Below are positions 16,838-25,187 of a stretch of DNA of 64,000 nucleotides, piece after piece (position 1 is the first letter of the stretch; the number at the start of each line of letters is the position of its first letter). Both the position numbers and the translations under genes were made by a program. This DNA is from Brumimicrobium sp041655765. GTDB taxonomy: Bacteria > Bacteroidota > Bacteroidia > Flavobacteriales_D > Crocinitomicaceae. Location: the NCBI GenBank assembly GCA_041655765.1, contig JBBAEU010000001.1, positions 62,001 through 126,000 on the forward strand, given 5' to 3'. Below the pieces are notes generated by a model that saw nothing but the letters and a program-made list of their open reading frames with translations, did no database searches and was not told the origin of the DNA.

Positions 16838-17842
16838 CTATTCTATAATCACCTTTTTTGTTACAACATTACCGCTTTTTACACTTAAAAAGTACATTCC
16901 ACGTTGTAATTCTAATTGAAAAGAAGATGAATTTATTTCTTTTTCTTTGAAAATTTCTTTCCCAAGTAGATTGACAACACGAATTTCTTCAATACTTCCA
17001 TTGTTCCATTGAAGTTTAATAATTCCCCGACTTGGATTTGGGTAAATACTAAAATCCAAATGTTCTTTTTGAAGACTTAAATTGTTGTATTCATGGATTA
17101 CACCAACCGCATTCAAATCAAAACCGCCTGAATTGAAAGGAGTAGGAAAGAGGTCGTTGATTTTGTTGCCAAAACTGTCTGTTGTTCCTTTTTCTCCAAG
17201 CGTTCCGACAACATCGATGATTTTTATATGCGTGATTTTTTCAACATCCAAACCTACTTCGTCCTTTAATTCTTCCAAATCAAATGGCGTTCCAAAACCA
17301 ACACGATATTTCCCTGCTAAATTGTACAAGTTCGTAGGATTTAAACTGCCAAACGAACCAACTGGAGTTGCTGTTTGTGTTGCCGAATGTGAAGGAAATC
17401 GGAAGAAATTGATGCCGTCAGAACTTACTTCGACATGCGCCAATTCTAAAAAATTATCGTTTAATCCATTTTCAAAAATGGCGAAATCGTAATCTAAACC
17501 ATTGGTTATCGGCTTGTTAAATGTTAAAATTGCAATTCCGCTATCGCCCAAGGAAACTGCATCGGTGGCGATGTTTGTTGCTGCACCTAATGCAATTTCA
17601 GGAGTGCCAAAGCTCGCACGGTTGGTGCCGTCATATTCAATCAATGTATCTTCAATGTTAACATATCCTCGTGTGAGTTCGATTCCTGTTGCCCAAGCGA
17701 CAAATCGAGAGTCGTCAAAAGAAATTGCAGTTGAGCCAACTTCTCCAGCTGCTGGTGCATAAGGTTGAGATAAAACAAATGAAGAAATGAACACCGAAAT
17801 AATTAAAAAGCTAGTTTTTTTGTTTTTGATAAATTGTGTCAT
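16838..17842 (-). CDS. T9SS-exported cell-surface protein of the B12 locus
   Basis: A 334-aa protein with a signal peptide (SFLIISVFISSFVLSQP), a beta-rich body (about 30-245) and a type A T9SS sorting domain at the C-terminus (FSIYPNPSRGIIKLQ ... NVVTKKVIIE). The body includes ISFDDSRFVAWATGIELTRG and LGDSGIAILTFNKPITNGLDYDFAIFENG, a pattern I know from Bacteroidota cell-surface proteins but cannot name. It is the last gene of the riboswitch-led run DUF4465, btuB-like, btuG-like, this gene (40 bp gap), so a role in cobamide capture at the surface is a reasonable inference, not shown. Confidence 0.72.
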   Translation of the reverse strand: MTQFIKNKKTSFLIISVFISSFVLSQPYAPAAGEVGSTAISFDDSRFVAWATGIELTRGYVNIEDTLIEYDGTNRASFGTPEIALGAATNIATDAVSLGDSGIAILTFNKPITNGLDYDFAIFENGLNDNFLELAHVEVSSDGINFFRFPSHSATQTATPVGSFGSLNPTNLYNLAGKYRVGFGTPFDLEELKDEVGLDVEKITHIKIIDVVGTLGEKGTTDSFGNKINDLFPTPFNSGGFDLNAVGVIHEYNNLSLQKEHLDFSIYPNPSRGIIKLQWNNGSIEEIRVVNLLGKEIFKEKEINSSSFQLELQRGMYFLSVKSGNVVTKKVIIE

Positions 17843-17882
17843 GATTTTATGTTGAAATTGTTATAAATTTATCGAATTGAGA

Positions 17883-18944
17883 TTATAATTTAAGGATTGC
17901 CGTTGGATTTAAACCTACGTGAATGCTCTTTTTTAATGTTCCATTGCTATCAAAAAAGCGTAAATAACCGCTATTTGTGTAATTCATTGCATCTAAACAA
18001 ATAATTCCTCCTTCAAAAGGGAAAATTCCATACAAAGTCTCAATGCTGTTGCTGTTGATGAAATTCGGGTTTTCAAGACTTTGAGATGCGCTATTGTAAA
18101 TGGAAACAATGGAATTCCCAGTGTTAAAATCATAATGCGAAATGTATAATTTATCTCCGTCTTTTGCAATGGATGTTGCAGGAATTTGAAGATTCACAAT
18201 TTCTTTGGTTTGCGTGTTTATTTTTACCAATTCAGATGGATTATTGATGTAATCACCTTGTTTTACTACGTAAGCATTTCCATAATCATCGGCAATCATT
18301 CTTCCCGGATTTTCCCCAACAACAAAAGTATCAACAACTTCCAACGTGTTTAGGTCGATTTGCATGACAGTTGAATCCATGTTTCCAAAATCTAAACCGC
18401 CAGAGTTGGCAACGAAAATTGAGTTTCCTGAAATGCAAATTCCATCAGGATTTCGACCAACCTTAATGCGTTTTGTAACATTTAGCGTTGTTGTATCAAT
18501 GGCTGAAACATAACCGTCAAAACTGGTTACAAAAACTTTGTTTTTATGCTTTGCAAAATAGCGTGGTTCTTGCGCTTGGTTGTTGTAATTAAACGAAATT
18601 TGCTTGATACTTTTTAAGTCGTTTCGGTTTAAAATCTCAACTGTACTCGAAGTCGTTGCGGCGATGTAAATTTTTCCTCCGTAAAGCAACAAATCATTTC
18701 CTGTGTCGCCAAGCAATCGTTGGTTGATGCTTTCAAAAATATTAGAAGAAACTTCTTCTGTTTTTAAGTCAATCCAATCCAAAGTGCTATTGTTTTGATG
18801 AAATAATCCTTCATTTAAAACCAATAATCCGTCAGAAAATTGATTTGGAATAGGATTTTCAACAACGTCTTTTTTGCATGAAAACATCAGCGATGTAAAA
18901 CACAAAAGACACAATATTATCGTATATTTCTTTTTAAAATTCAT
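17883..18944 (-). CDS. btuG: BtuG-like surface B12-binding beta-propeller lipoprotein
   Basis: A 353-aa lipoprotein (lipobox Cys23, SLMFSCKKD) composed of YncE-like propeller blades such as NRNDLKSIKQISFNYNN, AIDTTTLNVTKRIKVGRNPDGICISGN and TFVVGENPGRMIADDYGNAYVV. In Bacteroides, BtuG is a surface propeller lipoprotein that binds cobalamin and sits on BtuB; genes of this type next to btuB are the usual arrangement. Here it overlaps the upstream btuB-like gene by 11 bp, indicating tight coupling. The symbol is assigned from fold plus context. Confidence 0.78.
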   Translation of the reverse strand: MNFKKKYTIILCLLCFTSLMFSCKKDVVENPIPNQFSDGLLVLNEGLFHQNNSTLDWIDLKTEEVSSNIFESINQRLLGDTGNDLLLYGGKIYIAATTSSTVEILNRNDLKSIKQISFNYNNQAQEPRYFAKHKNKVFVTSFDGYVSAIDTTTLNVTKRIKVGRNPDGICISGNSIFVANSGGLDFGNMDSTVMQIDLNTLEVVDTFVVGENPGRMIADDYGNAYVVKQGDYINNPSELVKINTQTKEIVNLQIPATSIAKDGDKLYISHYDFNTGNSIVSIYNSASQSLENPNFINSNSIETLYGIFPFEGGIICLDAMNYTNSGYLRFFDSNGTLKKSIHVGLNPTAILKL

Positions 18945-20922
18945 ATCCTAATTTTATAAAATAATTAATTCTGGGCATCACGTAATAACGTATAAAACTG
19001 TACGATTCGTTGGTTGCGTTTTTGATGCCTGCATGTAGTTTTATTGTATGTTTTTCTTTGAGAATGAGGTTGTAACTTGCAGAAATATCCATTGTAAAAT
19101 AAGAAGCAAGTTGATTTGAAGGAATGTTTTCATTTAAACTGTATCGCTCGCCAATAAAAAGAAAAGCAACATGCAAACCAATCGTTTTGTATCTTCCGCT
19201 GAGCATGAAATTTCCTGTAAATTCTGGTGTGTAAGCGATTTGATGACGATATGTTGGCGATTTTTTTTCTGAAATATCCATTGCTTTTTGATAATTGGCT
19301 CCAAGTTGAAAATCAATTCCCCAATTTTGCTGAATATTCCACTTTCCAATTACATTCAAGTCTGCTCCGTAAATATCGACTTTTCCAAGGTTTTGAATCG
19401 ACCAAATAAACATATTTTTTGTAGGAAGTGCTAAAATCTTGTTTTTTACCAAGTTTTTAAAACCGTTGATTTGAATTTGTAGGTCGAACTGATTCATTTT
19501 CTTTGCAAATCGAGTCCCGATATCGAATTGATAAGATTCTTCGGGTTTCAAATTCTTATTTCCGATTTGAGAAAAGTAAAGTTCATTAAAAGATGCAGCT
19601 CTTGAAGATGGTTTGTACCAAGCAAATAGTTGCCAATTTTTGAATAATTTATCCGATGTTGAAATGGAAAGCTGCGGATGAAATTGGTTGTAATTATTCC
19701 TAAAGTCTTGATTTTCATCAATAAAAACTTGAGAAAAAACACTTGCTTCAACAGAAAAATATTTCCAATCAAATTGCGCTTTTAGCATGGAAATGTTGGA
19801 TTGACGTTCGGGATTTCCTAAATTTCGGTTATTTTCTAAAACATCAAAGCTGAAATCATTGCCGAAATGTAAACTCAAATTTTTCCATTTATATTCAAGA
19901 TGAAATCCACCAATTACACTGTTTAAAGCGTATTTGTTTGTGATAAATCCATCAAAATTCAAAAAATTCGGGTCGTGATAGTTCAAATAACGATGTGTAA
20001 ATGTTCCGAATGTGGATAACCTAAAATTTCCTAATAATGCGTGATATTGGATTCCTCCGTGTGTATTCCAAGTTTTTAAAGTTTCTTTGTTAAAATCGTT
20101 GTAAAGAACGACAGCACCAGACAATTGTTGGTCGATTTGATGCGTGTTTCCATTGATTTTTATCGTATGAACATGATTTCGTTTTGATTTCCATTTCCAG
20201 CCAGCTCCAAGCGAAATTTGATAATTATCTAACGCATTATTCTTCCGAATATAAGTCGTTTCTGTATCGCCAAAAGGCAAACGATAAGGATAATCGCCTT
20301 TATACGTTCCGATTCCACCAGAAATGCTGATAAATTTGGATTGATCACCTATTTTTCCTGCAACAAACGCTTCTTTTTGTCCAAAACTTCCTAATGTAAA
20401 ATTGCTGCGAATTGAAATGGGTTGGGTGGGAAATTCTTGTTCATAAGTTCGAATCAAAACATTGCTTCCTTTTACAAGTGCAGAAACAGGAAGTAATTCA
20501 GATTGTGTTTTACTACGTAAATCGACACTAATTTGTTCGACGTTATTGGATTGAATTGTGGCAAAATTAATTTGTCCGTTTTGTACATCGTTAATGGGTT
20601 GACCGTCAATGATTAATTGGCTATGTTCACCTCCCAACCCACGATTCGATAAGGTTTTCATTCCTCCAATTCCGCCATAATTTTTTACAGTTACACCGTT
20701 CATGTATTGAAGCAATTCGCCAATATCAGCTGGAGCTAATTGAAGAATTTGTTTTTTATTCAATGTTGAATGTTCTTCAATGCTTTTGTGAAATCTAATC
20801 ACTTTAATTTCTTCTATCTCTTTGATTGTATCATTCTGTGAAAACGCAAAAAAAGGAATAAAAAGTCCACTCAAAATCAAAATTTCTTTGAAAAATGAAC
20901 CTTTTATTCCTTTTAATTTCAT
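18934..20922 (-). CDS. btuB: TonB-dependent outer-membrane receptor, BtuB-like
   Basis: A 662-aa receptor with signal peptide (ending FFAFSQ), plug domain at about 45-165 (LLQYMNGVTVKNYGGIGGMKTLSNRGLGGEHSQ is the diagnostic plug segment) and a beta-barrel that ends in an aromatic residue (INYFIKLGYEF). No N-terminal CarboxypepD_reg domain is present. The gene lies downstream of a cobalamin riboswitch and is next to a BtuG-like gene, with btuFCD divergent, so cobalamin or another cobamide is the likely substrate. Energised by TonB-ExbBD, which is not in the window. Confidence 0.85.
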   Translation of the reverse strand: MKLKGIKGSFFKEILILSGLFIPFFAFSQNDTIKEIEEIKVIRFHKSIEEHSTLNKKQILQLAPADIGELLQYMNGVTVKNYGGIGGMKTLSNRGLGGEHSQLIIDGQPINDVQNGQINFATIQSNNVEQISVDLRSKTQSELLPVSALVKGSNVLIRTYEQEFPTQPISIRSNFTLGSFGQKEAFVAGKIGDQSKFISISGGIGTYKGDYPYRLPFGDTETTYIRKNNALDNYQISLGAGWKWKSKRNHVHTIKINGNTHQIDQQLSGAVVLYNDFNKETLKTWNTHGGIQYHALLGNFRLSTFGTFTHRYLNYHDPNFLNFDGFITNKYALNSVIGGFHLEYKWKNLSLHFGNDFSFDVLENNRNLGNPERQSNISMLKAQFDWKYFSVEASVFSQVFIDENQDFRNNYNQFHPQLSISTSDKLFKNWQLFAWYKPSSRAASFNELYFSQIGNKNLKPEESYQFDIGTRFAKKMNQFDLQIQINGFKNLVKNKILALPTKNMFIWSIQNLGKVDIYGADLNVIGKWNIQQNWGIDFQLGANYQKAMDISEKKSPTYRHQIAYTPEFTGNFMLSGRYKTIGLHVAFLFIGERYSLNENIPSNQLASYFTMDISASYNLILKEKHTIKLHAGIKNATNESYSFIRYYVMPRINYFIKLGYEF

Positions 20923-20945
20923 TTTTTGTAAATTTTAAAAGAGAA

Positions 20946-21902
20946 TTACTGGACGACAACTTTTCTTGTCACATTTTCTCCTTTTAACAAGTAAATACCT
21001 GAATTTAGCATTGAAACATCAATTGTTTTGGCTTGATTTACTTCAAATTCCATTACTTGTTCACCAGTAATTGAATAAAGTACGAAATCGCCAGTTATTC
21101 CTTGGATATTTAAAACATTGTTAGCTGGATTTGGAAAAACAGAAACCTTTTCAGCATCATTTTTCGCAATTGAAGAAACATCATCAGAATAAACAAGGTT
21201 ATCCAATGCAAAATAAGTTGGCGTATTGATTCCATAACCTCCAACATCAGAAGAAGTATATGAAAAAGTTACGTATTTCACACCTGTAAAAGCACTTAAA
21301 TCTACGTTTGTCCATTCGTCCAAAATATAATGTTCACTTGCATCGTTTGAGCGAAAATCAGCTAAGTAAAAATCAAGCGAAGAAACGGCATTACTGTCGG
21401 CGTCAAAACCAGAAAATGTGATAAAAAAGTAATCTTTTCCTTCTGTTCCGTCGTCATCGCCACTTGCGTTTGTAGAACTTCCGAATACTTTGCCTATTGC
21501 GTCGCCATCACGCATAGAAAGGAAAGAATAAGTTGTATTTGTGATTTGCACATTTTGAAGAGAAACTTCTTGTGCAAATTCAAAGTAACCACCGCTGTAA
21601 TTCACAGCAAAATTCTCAGAATTTTCTGCACCACTTCCTGTAATTACACTAAATTCATTAGTAAAACCAGGTGTTTGTGTATCTGTTTGGTTAGAATAGG
21701 CAAATCCACTTTCCATAAAACTCCATTCTGTATTGTAGTTTGTTTTAAAGAAAACATTGTTGGATGTGAACCCGCCTTCTCCATCTGAGCCATTGTAGGA
21801 AGTCTCTTCTTGTAGATTTAATTCTTCAAAATCTACGATAATTTGCGCTTGTATTGTTAGAGCAGTGAAAAGCGCACCTGCTAAAAAATAAAATTTCTTC
21901 AT
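20946..21902 (-). CDS. DUF4465 protein with T9SS sorting domain, first gene of the B12 operon
   Basis: 318 aa from MKKFYFLAGALFTALTIQAQ; an upstream in-frame start at 21929 would put nine extra residues before the signal peptide and is less likely. The body is a DUF4465 domain (DFEELNLQEETSYNGSDGEGGF, MRDGDAIGKVFGSSTNASGDDDGTEGKDYFFITFSGFD). The tail is a type A T9SS sorting domain (SVFPNPANNVLNIQG ... NVTRKVVVQ), so it is exported to the surface. DUF4465 proteins are often found in Bacteroidota B12 loci; I recall that such a protein was named BtuH, but cannot check it. The riboswitch upstream directly controls this gene. Confidence 0.8.
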   Translation of the reverse strand: MKKFYFLAGALFTALTIQAQIIVDFEELNLQEETSYNGSDGEGGFTSNNVFFKTNYNTEWSFMESGFAYSNQTDTQTPGFTNEFSVITGSGAENSENFAVNYSGGYFEFAQEVSLQNVQITNTTYSFLSMRDGDAIGKVFGSSTNASGDDDGTEGKDYFFITFSGFDADSNAVSSLDFYLADFRSNDASEHYILDEWTNVDLSAFTGVKYVTFSYTSSDVGGYGINTPTYFALDNLVYSDDVSSIAKNDAEKVSVFPNPANNVLNIQGITGDFVLYSITGEQVMEFEVNQAKTIDVSMLNSGIYLLKGENVTRKVVVQ

Positions 21903-21970
21903 TTTAGAAAATTTTAAAAAATTAAACAAAATGAAGACATCAGCTTTTGGGAAATCCCGTTGGTAAGAAA

Positions 21971-21995
21971 TATCAATGCACTCAGCACTTTGATA
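21971..21995 (-). promoter_or_regulatory. Hairpin in the expression platform after the cobalamin riboswitch
   Basis: On the minus strand TATCAA and TTGATA pair, enclosing a further TGC/GCA pairing, and the hairpin is followed by U-rich TTTCTTA. It lies between the riboswitch and the DUF4465 start and could be a weak terminator that ligand binding favours. Confidence 0.35.
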
Positions 21996-22028
21996 AGTCC
22001 GACTTTAATCTGAAGTCTCCTTAACTTT

Positions 22029-22191
22029 GTTTTAGATCAGTCTTCTGACTTACTTCTTGCCTTGCACCCTTCCCGCCTTCCAAAGCTGGCCTGACAGTGG
22101 TTTTTGCACAAGGAATTTGAAGATTACAGCTGCAGATACAGTTCTTGATTCTCACAAGATTCCTACGTATGATTTCACATACATCTAAAAC
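22029..22191 (-). ncRNA. Cobalamin (adenosylcobalamin-type) riboswitch
   Basis: Read on the minus strand, the P1 stem is GTTTTAGAT (22191-22183) with ATCTAAAAC (22037-22029). In order come the conserved segment GGAATCTTGTGAGAATCAAG (22163-22144) followed by AACTGT, then GCAGCTGTAA, the B12-box region CCACTG ... GGAAGGCGGGAAGGGTGC, and near the 3' end AGTCAGAAGACTGATC (22050-22035). These are the hallmark elements of the cobalamin riboswitch. It precedes the DUF4465-btuB-btuG operon and should repress it when cobalamin is plentiful. Confidence 0.92.
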
Positions 22192-22197
22192 GAAAAA

Positions 22198-22205
22198 CAA
22201 AGTTA
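22198..22205 (-). promoter_or_regulatory. Predicted -7 promoter element of the riboswitch-led B12 operon
   Basis: Minus strand TAACTTTG (plus-strand CAAAGTTA) matches TAnnTTTG. A transcription start 6-7 nt downstream would fall at the first base of the riboswitch P1 stem, which supports the call. Confidence 0.5.
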
Positions 22206-22278
22206 ACCTATTTTTCTATTTAAGCCTGAAGATTTAGATTTAATTTTTAATTTAAGCGCGTAAAACTGATTTTAAATT

Positions 22279-23379
22279 ATGAAAAATTGGGTCAAATCCA
22301 GTATCGGAACTTTGTTAATGTTTGTTTCTGTAGCTTGCGTTCAACAAGGAAATGTTGGAGTAAAAACGGATGACATTGAAAAACGAGACACGTTAAAAAA
22401 TGATTACGCAGAAACTTTTAGAATCATTTATCTGAAAGAAGGTGTTCAAATTGATATTATAGATTTAGATACAAAAGAAAATGTTAAAAGCTATGTAATT
22501 GGGAAGGATTCAACTCAAAATCATGCATCTTTTTCATCTGAGATTAATCGTGTTGCTACAACTTCAACGACACATATTGGAATGCTTCGTGAACTTGGAT
22601 TAGAAGATAAAATCATTGCAGTTTCTAGTATTCAATATCTCTGTCAACCTTTTAAAGTTGGAACCGTAACAGAATTGGGCGAGTTTGGTTATACAGCAAA
22701 TGCTGAAAATTTTGTAAAAGCAAATCCCGATATTATTTTTTACTCAGGATTCGATATGAACGACCCGATTTTAAAAAAATTAGAACATACAAAGTTGAAG
22801 ACATTTTTAATTTACGAATGGCAAGAACAACATCCGCTGGGGCGTGCAGAATGGATTAAGGTCTATGGAATACTATTTAATAAAATTAATGAAGCAAATG
22901 AAATTTATAGCAAAATCAAGGATAATTATTTAAGGTTGGTTCAACAATTAAGTGGAGTGGAAAACCGCTCTTCTGTTCTCGTAGGAACTCCTATTGGAGA
23001 TATTTTTAATGCTCCAGCAGGTGACAGTTACATGGCGAAGTTATTAGCAGATGCCAATGTAAATTATGTTTATGCTCATACCGAAGGTACAGGTAGTTTA
23101 AGTTTAACACTGGAGGAAATAATTACTCAAAATTTAAACGTTGACTTTTGGATTAATATGAATGCACAAGATAAAATGGAGGTCTTAGATTTGAATGCAA
23201 AGTTTGAAATGCTCAATTCCTACAAAACTGGTCAGATGTTTTCATACATACAAAATGTTAATTGTTTTTGGGAAAAATCATTGATTGAACCAGATAAAGT
23301 ATTGGAGGATTTCGGCAAAATTTTTCATGAAGAGTTATTTGAAGACTCAAAATTGAGCTACTATTCTAAAATTGAATAG
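22279..23379 (+). CDS. btuF: Cobalamin ABC transporter substrate-binding lipoprotein
   Basis: A 366-aa lipoprotein (Cys20 in MFVSVACVQQ) of the metal-chelate/B12 substrate-binding family. Typical segments: INRVATTSTTHIGMLRELGLEDKIIAVS, ENFVKANPDIIFYSGFD, then the long connecting helix and DSYMAKLLADANVNYVYAHTEGTGSLSLTLEEII. It is first in a btuF-btuC-btuD run, divergent from the riboswitch operon. In another context this family could bind a ferric siderophore; the neighbouring B12 riboswitch and btuB/btuG-like genes favour cobalamin. No clear promoter is seen in the 73 bp just upstream. Confidence 0.84.
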   Translation: MKNWVKSSIGTLLMFVSVACVQQGNVGVKTDDIEKRDTLKNDYAETFRIIYLKEGVQIDIIDLDTKENVKSYVIGKDSTQNHASFSSEINRVATTSTTHIGMLRELGLEDKIIAVSSIQYLCQPFKVGTVTELGEFGYTANAENFVKANPDIIFYSGFDMNDPILKKLEHTKLKTFLIYEWQEQHPLGRAEWIKVYGILFNKINEANEIYSKIKDNYLRLVQQLSGVENRSSVLVGTPIGDIFNAPAGDSYMAKLLADANVNYVYAHTEGTGSLSLTLEEIITQNLNVDFWINMNAQDKMEVLDLNAKFEMLNSYKTGQMFSYIQNVNCFWEKSLIEPDKVLEDFGKIFHEELFEDSKLSYYSKIE

Positions 23380-23462
23380 TTAGGAAAGAAATTAAAATTT
23401 ATATTTCCTTATTAATTTTGATTATAGCTCCAAGTCTAAGAAAACATTTACATTTGCACTTT

Positions 23463-24461
23463 ATGGAAACAACAACTAAAAATTATTATCTCAGTTCGTT
23501 GATATTGCTACTGTTGTTAGTGGTCTTGGTTGTTATAGACCTAACTTTAGGTAGTTTTTCCATATCAATTAAAGATGTTTTTAAAGGAGTTCTAAGTGTT
23601 GACACAACTTCTTCAGCTGAGATGACTGCAAGGATTTTTCGTTTTCCACGAGTTATAACGGCAGTTTTGGCTGGCGTGGCTCTGTCAATTTCAGGACTTC
23701 TGATGCAGACATTATTTCAAAATCCTTTGGCTGGTCCTTATGTTTTGGGAATAAATTCAGGTGCGTCTTTGTTGGTGGCAATTAGTACAATGTCCACATT
23801 CTCTATATTTGGATCTGATTTTGGTATTGTTACTTCTGCTATGGTAGGTGCATTTGGTGCGGGGTTATTTATCTTATTTAGCTCAATTTATGTCAAAAAT
23901 AAAATTTCATTGCTCCTCGTAGGAATTATGTTTGGGAGCTTTGCTGGAGCCTTGGTAAATGTGGTACAATCTTATTCCGACCCTAATAATTTAAAGAAAT
24001 TTATGTTATGGAGTTTTGGTTCCCTTCAAAATGTTGAATTTGAACAACTTGGTGGTTTGTCTTTCATTGTTTTGATAGGTGTTGGATTGACGTTTTTACT
24101 TGTAAAACCACTGAATTTATTGCTTCTTGGGGAAAAAAATGCATCTCTATTGGGTGTAAATATTAAGTTGGTGCGCTTGTTAATTATTTTTATCACAGCA
24201 ATTTTGACAGGTGTGATAACGGCTTTTTGTGGACCAATTGCTTTTGTTGGTTTGGTGGTTCCTAATTTGGTGAAATTGGTATATAAAACATCCAATCATT
24301 ATCATTTAATTGTTGGGAGTATTTTTAGTGGTGCAATTCTAATTGTACTTTGTGATATTGCTATGCAATTGCTTGCACCTGTTGTAAATTTACCGCTGAA
24401 TGCACTGACAGCACTAATTGGTTCGCCTGTGGTAGTTTGGATAATCTTACGGAAATTCTGA
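23463..24461 (+). CDS. btuC: Cobalamin ABC transporter permease
   Basis: 332 aa from METTTKNYYLSSLILLLLLVV, a FecCD/BtuC-family permease with about ten membrane helices. Family signatures include RIFRFPRVITAVLAGVALSISGLLMQTLFQNPLAGPYVLGINSGASL and FCGPIAFVGLVVPNLVKL, the loop that contacts the ATPase. A TTG start 45 bp upstream would add a polar, His-rich extension and is not believed. Its stop overlaps the btuD start (TGATG), indicating translational coupling. Confidence 0.88.
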   Translation: METTTKNYYLSSLILLLLLVVLVVIDLTLGSFSISIKDVFKGVLSVDTTSSAEMTARIFRFPRVITAVLAGVALSISGLLMQTLFQNPLAGPYVLGINSGASLLVAISTMSTFSIFGSDFGIVTSAMVGAFGAGLFILFSSIYVKNKISLLLVGIMFGSFAGALVNVVQSYSDPNNLKKFMLWSFGSLQNVEFEQLGGLSFIVLIGVGLTFLLVKPLNLLLLGEKNASLLGVNIKLVRLLIIFITAILTGVITAFCGPIAFVGLVVPNLVKLVYKTSNHYHLIVGSIFSGAILIVLCDIAMQLLAPVVNLPLNALTALIGSPVVVWIILRKF

Positions 24462-25180
24462 TGCTTAAGTTTGAAAATTTACATATCGGTTTTAAAAATG
24501 GAAAGAACAAACGCTTGCTCCTTAAAACTTCTGATATCCAATTTCAACAAGGAAATTTCGCGGCACTTATTGGACCAAACGGCTCTGGTAAAACAACTTT
24601 TTTTAATACCATTTTAGGGCTTCATTCGCCATTGTCTGGTGAGATGATTTTAAACGGAAAAAATTTGAATGACCTTTCTAAAAAAGAAAAAGTAAAGAAA
24701 TTTGGTTTTGTTCCTTCTAAAATTTTAGGCGTAAATCACCTCACAACTTACGATTTAATTGCAACGGGAAGAGCGCCACATACCAATTTCTTAAATCGAC
24801 TCAGTGATAACGATAAGGAAATTATTCAATCAATCATCGAACAGTTAGGTTTGGAAGAGTTGGCGCATAAAAATACTTTAAATTTGAGTGATGGAGAACG
24901 ACAAATTGCGATGATAGGGAAGGCGTTGGCACAAGAAACGGATGTTGTTATTCTTGATGAACCAACTGCTTTTCTTGATTATAAAAATCGTAGGAAAGTA
25001 TTATCTATTCTACAAAACATTACAGAAAATCAAAGGAAAATTGTTTTGCTCTCTTCACACGATTTATCTTTGTGTTTTGAATTTTGTAATCGGATAATTG
25101 CAATTGATAATAAGGTGAAAAAACTAAAAAGCTATCCAAAACCTTTTGATTCAGAGGAAATCATTAAAGAGATTTTTTAA
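24461..25180 (+). CDS. btuD: Cobalamin ABC transporter ATPase
   Basis: 239 aa from MLKFENLHIGFKNG; the ATG shares one base with the btuC stop. The ATPase has Walker A GPNGSGKTT, signature LNLSDGERQ (a variant of LSGGQ), Walker B DVVILDEPTAFLD and the switch His in LLSSHDLS. It energises B12 import together with BtuC and BtuF. The stop is 7 bp from the convergent OmpA gene. Confidence 0.9.
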   Translation: MLKFENLHIGFKNGKNKRLLLKTSDIQFQQGNFAALIGPNGSGKTTFFNTILGLHSPLSGEMILNGKNLNDLSKKEKVKKFGFVPSKILGVNHLTTYDLIATGRAPHTNFLNRLSDNDKEIIQSIIEQLGLEELAHKNTLNLSDGERQIAMIGKALAQETDVVILDEPTAFLDYKNRRKVLSILQNITENQRKIVLLSSHDLSLCFEFCNRIIAIDNKVKKLKSYPKPFDSEEIIKEIF

Positions 25181-25187
25181 TTTATTT

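Noticed and set aside
23449..23456. TACATTTG element just before btuC
   Set aside because: It lies only 6 bp from the start codon and has no TTG at proper spacing; btuC is better read as co-transcribed with btuF.
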